Source of the DNA: Vreelandella populi
GTDB lineage: Bacteria; Pseudomonadota; Gammaproteobacteria; Pseudomonadales; Halomonadaceae
Length of the DNA stretch: 64,000 nt
Reading direction: 5' to 3'
Assembly: GCF_003989825.1 (NCBI RefSeq)
Contig: NZ_RZHE01000006.1
Span: 124,001 to 188,000, forward strand
A program made the translations under genes and the position numbers. Of the stretch, positions 52,592 through 60,367 are shown in pieces. The notes beneath the pieces are model-generated. The model was not told the DNA's origin, did no database searches, and saw only the letters and a program-made list of their open reading frames with translations. Numbering within the stretch: the stretch's first letter is position 1; the number at the start of each line of letters is the position of its first letter.

Positions 52592-54443
52592 ATAGGCCTC
52601 CTAATTGCCCGGTGCAGCAGGTAGAGTACGCTTGCGCTAGGCCGTGCTGCCCCGCAAGATAAGACGGTTTTCTCAGCGCGGAGGCGTTATGCCCACCCCC
52701 CCTCGTCATAGTGGTTGTACTGATCAGGAAACATTGCTGGACATAGAGTCGGTGTGGCAGTGGCTTCAGGCCACGCGCCATGGCAAGCCCGGCCGCGCCC
52801 TCGACCACGATGCCGTGACGCCCGAGGCAGCTGAACTGCTGGCGTGCCTGACGCCGTTGGCCAGTCACTCGGCCTGGGTAATTGCCCAACTCGGGCAAAG
52901 CCTGGATGGGCGTATCGCTACGGAAAGCGGCCACTCGCACTATATCAATGGCCATGAGAGCCTGGTGCACCTGCACCGGCTTCGTGCCCTGGCGGATGCG
53001 GTAGTGGTCGGGGCAGGTACGGCCAGTGCCGATGACCCGCAGCTGACGGTACGCCATGTCACTGGCCCTCACCCAACGCGGGTGGTGCTGGACCCACGTG
53101 GCCGTGTGCCTGCAAGTATCAAACTGTTTCATACCGATTCGGCGCCCACCCTGCACATAGTGGGGCCGGAGACAGCGGCTTCGCCGACTGACGTCTCGGT
53201 GAAGCGCTGCGTATTGCCTCTCAATGCTCAAGGACAGTTCGCTCCAGGTGACGTGATTGCCCTGCTTAACCAGCACGGCTTGAAGCGCATTCTGGTGGAA
53301 GGGGGCGGCGTGACGGTGTCGCAATTCATTGAGGCGGGCGCTATAGACCGCCTGCATCTGCTGATTGCCCCACTGTTGATTGGCTCGGGCAGGCCCGGTT
53401 TGCAAATGACGCCCATCGAAACGCTTGAAAGTGCGCTGCGCCCGACCATGCGCCGATTCCGATGTGGTGACGACACGTTGTTCGACGTGCTGCTGCGCGC
53501 CGCCCCTTTCACCTGAGGGCGGAGCACGGTGGCGACGCCCCAGGGCCACCCAGATGCCCGGCAGGCTTGCAAGCAGCACCAGAACGCCATACGCCAGAGA
53601 GATCGCCACGCCCTGAGCCGTTGGTAGCCCGACCAGTGCCCAGGTGCCTGCTGCGGCCCCTTCACGCAACCCCCAGCCGGCCACAGAAAGGGGTACCAGC
53701 ATGGCTAACAGCAGTACGGGTGCCAACGCCAACAGCTGCAAAGCGGCAATATCCACGCCGATAGCCCGCGCGGCACATACCATTACCAGGCCGTAACTCA
53801 TTACAATGGCCAGTGAAGACCCCAGCTGCAAATGCCATACGCCAGGGCTAAACAGCCCCCGTTTAATATCCACCGCCATGGCGTGCCACCATGCAGGCAA
53901 CTTGTGAGAAGGCAGGCGCGAAAGGCCTTGCCATAGCACAACGGCTAAAAATCCCAGCCCGCCCACCAGCATCAGACTTGTCTGCCAGCCAAGTACGGCG
54001 TGCCAAAGGGGTGAGAGCAAAAGTGCCGCCAGGGTCAACAATACAATCGCCACCTGCCCGGATGTGCGCTCAATAATCACCGCCCGCCAGGCGCTACCCC
54101 GTGACCTGGCTTGGCGTGCATGGCGATGGGCGCGCCCGGCATCGCCCAAGATACCGCCCGGCAATAGCTGGTTGACCAGTAGCGCAAGATAATACTCTCG
54201 CCATGCATAGTTAAAGCGTAGCGGCGTGCCCACTCGCCCAGCCGTAAACTGCCAGCGCCAGGCACTCAGCATGATTTGAAACACGCTGACAAGCAGAGCC
54301 AGCGCCACCCACCCGGCCGATAGCCGCTCAACCTGCGCCACCACCTCACGCGGTTCTACAAATAGCGCAACGGCGCCCAGCAACCCCGCGCTGATCAGGG
54401 CGCGTTTTATCCAGGGAGAGCGCAATGCCGATTTTATGGCCAT
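52578..54443 (-). CDS. Flippase-like membrane protein (LPG synthase TM domain) with long antisense extension
   Basis: The first about 310 residues form an eight- to nine-helix membrane domain like the lysylphosphatidylglycerol-synthase/UPF0104 (AglD-type) family: LALLVNQLLPGGILGDAGRAHRHARQA, GVLVLLASLPGIWVALGRR. Family members are linked to glycolipid or polyprenol-sugar handling. The remaining 310 residues (from 53516 down to 52578) lie entirely antisense to the reductase gene, are Arg/His/Gln-rich and have no membrane character; they are probably not functional sequence but reflect a lost or shifted stop codon. The natural end is likely near 53500. It follows the glycosyltransferase gene by 4 bases and ends 14 bases into ribA. 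Confidence 0.7.
   Translation of the reverse strand: MAIKSALRSPWIKRALISAGLLGAVALFVEPREVVAQVERLSAGWVALALLVSVFQIMLSAWRWQFTAGRVGTPLRFNYAWREYYLALLVNQLLPGGILGDAGRAHRHARQARSRGSAWRAVIIERTSGQVAIVLLTLAALLLSPLWHAVLGWQTSLMLVGGLGFLAVVLWQGLSRLPSHKLPAWWHAMAVDIKRGLFSPGVWHLQLGSSLAIVMSYGLVMVCAARAIGVDIAALQLLALAPVLLLAMLVPLSVAGWGLREGAAAGTWALVGLPTAQGVAISLAYGVLVLLASLPGIWVALGRRHRAPPSGERGGAQQHVEQRVVTTSESAHGRAQRTFKRFDGRHLQTGPARANQQWGNQQMQAVYSARLNELRHRHAAPFHQNALQAVLVKQGNHVTWSELSLSIERQYAALHRDVSRRSRCLRPHYVQGGRRIGMKQFDTCRHTATWVQHHPRWVRASDMAYRQLRVIGTGRTCPDHYRIRQGTKPVQVHQALMAIDIVRVAAFRSDTPIQALPELGNYPGRVTGQRRQARQQFSCLGRHGIVVEGAAGLAMARGLKPLPHRLYVQQCFLISTTTMTRGGGHNASALRKPSYLAGQHGLAQAYSTCCTGQLGGLYVSH
52689..53516 (+). CDS. RibD-type pyrimidine reductase lacking the deaminase domain
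   Basis: A 275-residue protein. Residues about 60-275 are a RibD_C reductase: WVIAQLGQSLDGRIATESGHS, ADAVVVGAGTASADDPQLTVR, RILVEGGGVTVSQF and IDRLHLLIAPLLIGSGRPGL. The usual N-terminal zinc deaminase (HAE...PCxxxGRTxPC) is absent; instead there are about 60 residues without metal motif. The expected reaction is NADPH reduction of the ribosyl to ribityl chain on a diaminopyrimidine 5'-phosphate. GGAGGCG lies 5 bases before the ATG at 52689. Divergent from ribA. Confidence 0.85.
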   Translation: MPTPPRHSGCTDQETLLDIESVWQWLQATRHGKPGRALDHDAVTPEAAELLACLTPLASHSAWVIAQLGQSLDGRIATESGHSHYINGHESLVHLHRLRALADAVVVGAGTASADDPQLTVRHVTGPHPTRVVLDPRGRVPASIKLFHTDSAPTLHIVGPETAASPTDVSVKRCVLPLNAQGQFAPGDVIALLNQHGLKRILVEGGGVTVSQFIEAGAIDRLHLLIAPLLIGSGRPGLQMTPIETLESALRPTMRRFRCGDDTLFDVLLRAAPFT

Positions 54444-54447
54444 GGGG

Positions 54448-56424
54448 TTATGCCCTACCTGCAGGCGTGTCCGCTAACGGCGTATTGCATTGAGGCAGCG
54501 CCAGCAGATCGCAATGCCCAACCCAGATACCGACCTCCCCGCAGGCCACCGAGCGCATGCGCTGTTCGCGCCATTCACCAATACGCGTGGCAGCTTCAGG
54601 CGCCTGCTCTGTCGCCGCCTCAGCCCACCCTTCAATAAGCGCCCTCATCAATGGCTGATGAACAGGGTTTTCCGCCGCCAATCGCCACGGCGTGCTGGCT
54701 TGCTCAACGTGATAGTTCGCCTGTTCCAGCGCATCGACCAACGCTTGATGGGCCTGGCCGCCCAGGGCATCGCCCAAACCCTTGTCGCGCCGCTGATGGG
54801 CAATAAACAGGGCTAAAAGCCAGTGATCTTCATCATCGCTCACTGGCTCCCCCTGGGCATCGGTAAAGCCCCACTCGCCGGTGACGCTGAGCGCCATTAA
54901 AAGTGCCTGTTCATGCTTTACGCAGTGTGCCACCAGCATGTCGATCCAGTGTTGCGATACCAGATCCAACAGCGCTGACGCGGTCATAAGTTGGGCGGCT
55001 TGCAAGGGAGCCTGCTCCAGCGAATCCAGCGATGTGCAGAGCGTTTCCACCGTAATGGCGTTTTTATTGCGCAGCGTGCCGACGCTTACCTTGGCTTCTT
55101 CTAACAAGGCCGCATCATGATCAACCAGCGTCCAGTGCTGGGGGGCGGGTAGAAACGGCGCTAGAAAGCGCATATTGCTGCCCCGGCCAGCCCCTAGATC
55201 CACCATATGCCAGGTTTGGGCACGTGCTTTTAACCACTCCGCGGCTTTACTTGGCAGCTGCTTGCTTCTGAAGGTGAAGTCCGCGTCTTCACGCAGCGCC
55301 AGCCAGTCAGTCGCGAATTGACTGCCTGCATGGTAGTCAGGCATCTCGCCATTCGGTTGGGCAAGCGGCTGGGTAAGTGCTTGGGCAAAGGCGGTGCCCG
55401 CTTCCTGCCAGTCACTCAGCATCTCACGCGTGGCCATGGCGCCGGCACGCAATTCAGCGCGAAGATCGGCATCACTGCAAAAACGGCTTAAGGCCTGTTC
55501 CAGCGCCACCACGTCACCAGGGGCCACTTTCAGGCCCGCGCCGCCCGGCAGGGTTTCATCCAGGGCACCGCCAGTGGTCGTAATCACCGGCAGGCCGCGC
55601 GCCAAGGCCTCGGTAACCACCATGCCATACCCTTCATACCAGGAAGGCAGCACCAGCGCGTGGGCGTTTTGATAAGCCTGCGTCAACGCCGCCTCGTCGC
55701 ACTCGCCGTGTAGCCGGATACTGGCCTCAAGCCGGTTGATATTAATCAGCTGCTGCACCCGGTCAGCGAAGGCTGCATCCCGCAGGCCTCCATAGCAGTC
55801 GCATTGCCAGGTGTCGGTGGGAACGCCTGCCAATGCCCGCACCAATAGATCCTGTCCTTTGCGCGGAACCAGGGTTGCCACGCACAATAGGCGAATCGGC
55901 TCGCCCGGCCCAGACGCAGCACTTGGCGGAGCGGTTTCCACACCCGGCTCTACTACACTTATCCGGGCTTTTAATGGCATGGCGTATTGGTCTGCCAGGG
56001 CCTGCAACCGGCGCTCGGTAAATCGGCTGGTGACAATAATGCGCGAAACTGTCGCCAGTGCGGCAAGCTCACTTTGATGAAAATGCTCCTGCTCCGCCTC
56101 ACTCAACCCCTGCTCATCGCCTAGAGGATGGTGGACCAGCGCAGTAATCATCAGGCGCTTGGCATGTTGGGCAATCACTTCTGGCAGAGCGCCCATGGCC
56201 AAGCCATCAATAATGACCTGAGTGCTCTCCGGCAGTGCACCTAACGCCGCTGCCAACTGTTCGGCGGCCTCTGCATCCGCGGCAGGAAAGCAGCCTGCCA
56301 GGCTGACCACCTCAACGGTGTGCCCTTGCTGGCGTAACGCCTCGACCATGCGCGCGTCGTAAATATACCCGCCGGTGCGCTGGGTCAGCTCGCCGGCAAT
56401 AATCAGCGTTAGCGGCTCACTCAT
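54448..56424 (-). CDS. Glycosyltransferase (GT4)-methyltransferase fusion
   Basis: A 658-residue two-domain protein. Residues 1-360 are a GT-B family 4 glycosyltransferase: RLLCVATLVPRKGQDLLVRAL and LVLPSWYEGYGMVVTEALARGLPVITT, with the E-x7-E motif. Residues about 375-658 are a SAM methyltransferase with motif I MVDLGAGRGSNMRFLAPFL and WTLVDHDAALLEEA. Glycosylation and methylation of one small molecule by a single chain is the inference. It overlaps the upstream pterin-synthase-like gene by 4 bases and precedes the flippase gene by 4 bases, so it is in one operon. Confidence 0.86.
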   Translation of the reverse strand: MSEPLTLIIAGELTQRTGGYIYDARMVEALRQQGHTVEVVSLAGCFPAADAEAAEQLAAALGALPESTQVIIDGLAMGALPEVIAQHAKRLMITALVHHPLGDEQGLSEAEQEHFHQSELAALATVSRIIVTSRFTERRLQALADQYAMPLKARISVVEPGVETAPPSAASGPGEPIRLLCVATLVPRKGQDLLVRALAGVPTDTWQCDCYGGLRDAAFADRVQQLININRLEASIRLHGECDEAALTQAYQNAHALVLPSWYEGYGMVVTEALARGLPVITTTGGALDETLPGGAGLKVAPGDVVALEQALSRFCSDADLRAELRAGAMATREMLSDWQEAGTAFAQALTQPLAQPNGEMPDYHAGSQFATDWLALREDADFTFRSKQLPSKAAEWLKARAQTWHMVDLGAGRGSNMRFLAPFLPAPQHWTLVDHDAALLEEAKVSVGTLRNKNAITVETLCTSLDSLEQAPLQAAQLMTASALLDLVSQHWIDMLVAHCVKHEQALLMALSVTGEWGFTDAQGEPVSDDEDHWLLALFIAHQRRDKGLGDALGGQAHQALVDALEQANYHVEQASTPWRLAAENPVHQPLMRALIEGWAEAATEQAPEAATRIGEWREQRMRSVACGEVGIWVGHCDLLALPQCNTPLADTPAGRA

Positions 56425-56819
56425 AGATCGCCTTCATAGCTTGCCCATGCGATATGGGATTCATGCAGTTTGACTTCCATGCGGGTAATTCCTTGAGCTG
56501 TCTTGCCCATGGTGCCTTCCCCTATGGCATCGGCCAGCCGGCTGAAAATAACGCTGGCCATAAACTCGGTAGACGTGTTCTTGCCCGCAAAAGCTTCTTC
56601 GTCATCCAGATTGCGGTAGTTCAGATGTGAAAGTACTTCCTTTAGCGTTTCGCTGGCCAAACCGATATCAATCACCAAACCATCTTCATCAAGCTCAGGG
56701 CGCTGAAAAATGACATCGACCACATAGGTAGCCCCATGGGTGCGCTGGGCGGGGCCGAAAATTTCCCCTTTGAAACTATGCGCAATCATAAAGTGGTCAC
56801 GAACACATAGACGGTACAT
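56421..56819 (-). CDS. 6-pyruvoyl-tetrahydropterin synthase/QueD-like protein with altered active site
   Basis: A 132-residue T-fold protein. QueD/PTPS landmarks are recognisable but changed. The first zinc His14 (IAHSF) and second His28 (THGA) are present, the third ligand of HGH is Ala30; the catalytic Cys four residues before His28 is Ala24; the Asp-His of LDHxxLN is Asn67-Tyr68 (LNYRNLD). The pterin-anchoring Glu120 with Tyr128 (ESHIAWASY) is kept. So it probably still binds a pterin-like ring but cannot do the standard reaction. Overlaps the next gene by 4 bases; 18 bases after the dehydrogenase gene. Confidence 0.85.
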   Translation of the reverse strand: MYRLCVRDHFMIAHSFKGEIFGPAQRTHGATYVVDVIFQRPELDEDGLVIDIGLASETLKEVLSHLNYRNLDDEEAFAGKNTSTEFMASVIFSRLADAIGEGTMGKTAQGITRMEVKLHESHIAWASYEGDL

Positions 56820-56837
56820 AAACGCTCCTGGTATTGA

Positions 56838-57827
56838 TTAATTGGCAGTGGAGTAACGAAGACGGTGACAAAGCACATTGCTGCCTGATGAAAATAGCTG
56901 CGGGGCCAGTTGCGGCAGCATTTCAAAATCGCTTTCGCTATTGATAAGTGCATCCAGCCGGCTGTCGGCCAACAAGCTGAGCGCAAGGGTCAAGCGGCGC
57001 TGGTAGTCCCAACGCGGGCGTAATCTGGCGGGTAGCTGGCCTACCTGGCTTGCCCGCAGGCTAAGACGCTGTGAATGAAAAGCGCCACCCAGCGGCAGGC
57101 GAATCTCGCCTTCGCCAAACCAGCTCATTTCGATAATTCGGCCTTCATTTCCCACCTGGCCTAGCGCCTGGCGCAAGCCTTCGGGGTGGCCGCTTGCATG
57201 AATAACGCAGTCCTGATCGTCAGGCGCCTGATCAGGCGTACAGAAGGTAAGCCCCAGGTGCTCGGCGATTGTCTGGCGCTCCGGGTTGATATCCACCAGC
57301 GTGGCATTCACACCGACAATCCGTGAACACAGATACGCCACCAGACACCCGACGACGCCAGCGCCAATAACGGTAATCCGCTCACCCAACATGGGCTCGG
57401 CATCCCACACGCCATTAATGGCCGTTTCCATGTTAGCGGCCAGCACGGCACGCTCAGCGGGTACATTATCCGGCACGGGCAGCACCATGGCGGCAGGCAC
57501 TACGTAGCGATCCTGGTGGGGAAAGAGACAGAAAACGGTTTTATCCAGCAAAGACGCAGGCCCCTGTTTGACCCGGCCAACGTTGCAGTAGCCGTACTTG
57601 ACCGGGGCTGGAAACTGGCCGGACTGAAACGGCGCCTGCATGCGACCAAATTCGCTTTCCGGTACGCGGGCGTTGAATACCAGCGATTCAGTGCCCCGGC
57701 TCACCCCGCTGTACAGGGCATGTACCAAAACATCCTCTTCGCCAATAGCGGTGAGTGTTTCACGCTTGAGTTCACCAACCCTCGGGTGAGTGACCCAAAA
57801 AGCGGTGGCGGTAACGGTCGCCGACAT
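56838..57827 (-). CDS. MDR-family dehydrogenase (BchC-like, no catalytic-zinc Cys)
   Basis: A 329-residue medium-chain dehydrogenase. The N-terminal GroES-like domain has YSGVSRGTESLVF, in which the catalytic zinc Cys (GxCGTD) is Ser43, as in BchC and related oxidoreductases; ITVIGAGVVGCLVAYLC at 151-167 is the nucleotide-binding motif, DINPERQ sets the cofactor site, and HASGHPEGLRQAL follows. It likely oxidises or reduces a side-chain alcohol or double bond of the cluster product. First gene of the operon dehydrogenase-pterin-synthase-like-GT/MT-flippase(-ribA). Confidence 0.85.
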   Translation of the reverse strand: MSATVTATAFWVTHPRVGELKRETLTAIGEEDVLVHALYSGVSRGTESLVFNARVPESEFGRMQAPFQSGQFPAPVKYGYCNVGRVKQGPASLLDKTVFCLFPHQDRYVVPAAMVLPVPDNVPAERAVLAANMETAINGVWDAEPMLGERITVIGAGVVGCLVAYLCSRIVGVNATLVDINPERQTIAEHLGLTFCTPDQAPDDQDCVIHASGHPEGLRQALGQVGNEGRIIEMSWFGEGEIRLPLGGAFHSQRLSLRASQVGQLPARLRPRWDYQRRLTLALSLLADSRLDALINSESDFEMLPQLAPQLFSSGSNVLCHRLRYSTAN

Positions 57828-58135
57828 GACATTTCCCTATTATTAGCGTTTTTATCCAATGAGCTGGGTGCCAAACGCTGGTCGTCCCACAGCACCCGCT
57901 TATGAAGTTTTTATGGCATTTCTTATAGCGTAGCGTAGAAAAAGCATTGGTCGATGAATGCACATGGCAAAACTAAATTAAGAACGGGGAACCCGATTTT
58001 AATTACTTCCCAACGACATCAATAGGCTATGGTAGAGATATGGACGATTCATACGCTTTGTACAAGAATGGTACATATTGAGATATTTGCATTACATAAT
58101 TGACGGCGGGCAGCGTGACCGCTTTGCGAGACACT
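57828..58135. other. Divergent intergenic region (308 bases)
   Basis: AT-rich region between the dehydrogenase operon and the phosphatidyltransferase gene. An inverted repeat TGTAC-N7-GTACA is at 58059-58075, possibly an operator for the cluster. No ORF with a ribosome site is seen. Confidence 0.45.
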
Positions 58136-58864
58136 ATGAGCCAACTCCTCAGTCCTCCTACTAATCACTGGTTACTTAACCGTCTTCACAGTGCCTCCGA
58201 GCTGGGCATAGCCAGTTTGGTGCTACTGGTAATTGGCTGCTTACTGCCTTCGCTGATGGCTACGGGCGCTAATTGGGGGCTTGCCTACGCAACCTATGCG
58301 TTAATAAGCCTATGTGTAATGTTTTTCTGGTCTCATGGCGCGCTTGGCTGGGCAAACCGGGTGACGCTATTTCGTGGCGTGCTTATTGCCTTAGTTGCAG
58401 GTGCGTTAGCCAATGACGCGTTTATTGATGCCATTTGGCTATGGCTGATAGTCGCCACCATTGCGCTACTGCTTGACGGCGTGGATGGCTGGATAGCCCG
58501 GCGAACGCATAGCTTTACTCCCTTTGGCGCTCGTTTTGATATGGAACTGGACGCTTTGCTGATACTGCTACTGTGTATTGGCTTGATTCAGGAAGAGGCT
58601 CTGGGGCTTTGGGTGCTGTTGGTTGGTGTGATGCGCTATCTTTTTATAGCCGCTAGCTGGCATTTTACCTGGCTGGCAGCGCCGTTGTTTGCAAGCTTTC
58701 GGCGCAAGCTGGTGTGTGTTTGGCAGGTTTCCGCACTCCTGCTGGCGTTGACGCCTCTTACACACTCGCTGTTTACCAGCCTGCTTGCGCTCAGCGCGCT
58801 CCTCTCGCTTGCCTACTCCTTTGGGCTGGATAGCTGGTGGCTGTACAAGCAATCCCGGCGCTGA
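58136..58864 (+). CDS. CDP-alcohol phosphatidyltransferase
   Basis: A 242-residue membrane enzyme with about six helices. The CDP-alcohol phosphotransferase motif DGx2ARx8Gx3Dx3D is perfect: Asp117, Gly118, Ala121, Arg122, Gly131, Asp135 and Asp139 (DGWIARRTHSFTPFGARFDMELD). It transfers a phosphatidyl or CDP-linked headgroup to an alcohol; the acceptor may be a sugar or the cluster's product. Start at 58136 is the first ATG; upstream TTG (58100) and GTG (58115) would add 12 or 7 residues. It diverges from the dehydrogenase operon. Confidence 0.85.
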   Translation: MSQLLSPPTNHWLLNRLHSASELGIASLVLLVIGCLLPSLMATGANWGLAYATYALISLCVMFFWSHGALGWANRVTLFRGVLIALVAGALANDAFIDAIWLWLIVATIALLLDGVDGWIARRTHSFTPFGARFDMELDALLILLLCIGLIQEEALGLWVLLVGVMRYLFIAASWHFTWLAAPLFASFRRKLVCVWQVSALLLALTPLTHSLFTSLLALSALLSLAYSFGLDSWWLYKQSRR

Positions 58865-58919
58865 GCCATACCCCACACTGATGGTTTAAAACGTGGCAGC
58901 TAATCTCTAGCAACAAACT

Positions 58920-59330
58920 TTATTGACTGAGCTGGCCATGTAACGCATTTAATTGCCGGGTGTGCTCTTCAAGCTCTAAGGTTGCTTCCTCAAGCTTGAC
59001 GCGGCGTTTGCGTATATCGTCTTCATCGCCGCGGTTTAGCGCCTCTTCGAAATCCGCCTGGCGTTCCTGAACGTCCGCAAGGCTTGCTTTCACCTCATCG
59101 GTTGCCTCATTGAGAACACTTTCGTTAGTACAGTCGTTTTCCACTGCCTCTAGAGCGCGCTGCAAGCCTTGTACGCGGTGCGGGTTACCCTGCCCTTGAG
59201 CATGTTCCAACTGCAGTTGAATCTCTTCTGCCTTGTGTTGGCATAAAACCTCATCGGCACTTGCCACTGCAGGCAGTGCCATACCGGCCAGCAATGTCAT
59301 AATCCCTACTTTGACGACATATTTATTCAT
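58920..59330 (-). CDS. DUF1090 (YqjC-like) periplasmic protein
   Basis: A 136-residue protein with a signal peptide (MNKYVVKVGIMTLLAGMALPAVASA) and a helical, strongly charged mature part. CQHKAEEIQLQLEHAQGQGNPHRVQGLQRALEAVENDCTN carries the DUF1090 paired Cys (C near 30 and 67) and Asn-Pro turn; the rest is coiled-coil-like. Function unknown; E. coli YqjC is similar. Start at 59330 has GGAGAAAA upstream, while the open frame extends to 59387. Confidence 0.87.
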   Translation of the reverse strand: MNKYVVKVGIMTLLAGMALPAVASADEVLCQHKAEEIQLQLEHAQGQGNPHRVQGLQRALEAVENDCTNESVLNEATDEVKASLADVQERQADFEEALNRGDEDDIRKRRVKLEEATLELEEHTRQLNALHGQLSQ

Positions 59331-59548
59331 TTTGCTTTTCTCCTTGAGTGACTTATCGGGCCGATAAATATTGAAGCATTTATGCATTGCTGGAGCTTGG
59401 AACGCAAAAGGGAGCCGTAGTTCTGACTATTAATCCCCTGATACCAACGAAAACACACCAGTCGAGCGTATAACAAAGCGGTTGAGTTGAACGGCAAAAG
59501 TCTTTTAACTATCGTTCGCTACGCTCTAATGTTCACAACGGAAGTAAC

Positions 59549-60367
59549 ATGATGATCAAAGCCGGGACCAGCGCAAAAAAAGCCCCCCCTTTTGCCGGGT
59601 GGAGCTTCGCTTTTGCCATTTCAGTAATGTTGGCTATCTCCTCGTCAGCGACGGCGGCAGTGAACGTTCAAGTAGCCGCAGCGGCCTCGCTTACCAATGC
59701 GCTTAACGAAGCGATTGCTAGTTATGAAGCCCAGCATGATGTGGTCATAACGCCTATCTACGCTTCTTCCTCAACGCTTGCCCGCCAGATCGCCAACGGC
59801 AGCCCATCCGCACTGTTTCTTTCAGCCAACGTCGAATGGATGGACTGGTTGGAAGCCCAAGGCATTAATATTCAGCAGCGTAGCGATTTACTCCACAACC
59901 GCCTGGCGCTGATTTCTTCAAGCCCTGACCTGCCGGAGCAGTTTACTCCCGGTGAAGGCGCTTCTATCGCAACCCTTTTAGGGGATCGCGACCGGCTCTC
60001 GGTGGGCGACCCTGACCACGTACCCGCCGGCATGTATACCCAGCAGGCGCTTGAAGCCTTAAATGAATGGGATGAGTTACTCCCAAGACTTGCTCAGGGC
60101 AACGATGTGCGCGCGGCGCTTACCCTTGTTGAACGCCATGAAACACCGGTAGGCGTGGTCTACCAAACCGATGCGCTCGCTAGCGAGCGCGTTCGCATAC
60201 TGGGGCTTTTTCCGTCTGAGACCCATGAGCCGATTACCTACCCTGTAGCGTTAATTAACGCCGAGCAGAACGATGCTGCGGTTGCCTTACGCGAGTGGCT
60301 TGAAAGTGAAGAAGCGCTAGGCATCTTTGCCAAGTACGGGTTTGATACAGATATGGGCCAACAGTGA
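59549..60367 (+). CDS. modA: Molybdate ABC transporter, periplasmic binding protein
   Basis: A 272-residue solute-binding protein with a long signal region (to SATAAVNVQ near 37). NVQVAAAASLTNALNEAIASYEAQ and YASSSTLARQIANGSPSALFLSANVEWMDWLEA are the ModA signature; YPVALINAEQND and GDPDHVPAGMYTQQAL complete the oxyanion-binding fold. Tungstate is bound by some close relatives. First gene of modABC, with overlaps between consecutive genes. No ModE box seen upstream. Confidence 0.95.
   Translation: MMIKAGTSAKKAPPFAGWSFAFAISVMLAISSSATAAVNVQVAAAASLTNALNEAIASYEAQHDVVITPIYASSSTLARQIANGSPSALFLSANVEWMDWLEAQGINIQQRSDLLHNRLALISSSPDLPEQFTPGEGASIATLLGDRDRLSVGDPDHVPAGMYTQQALEALNEWDELLPRLAQGNDVRAALTLVERHETPVGVVYQTDALASERVRILGLFPSETHEPITYPVALINAEQNDAAVALREWLESEEALGIFAKYGFDTDMGQQ

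Noticed and set aside
59331..59548. ModE operator before modA
   Set aside because: No sequence close to the ModE palindrome was found.
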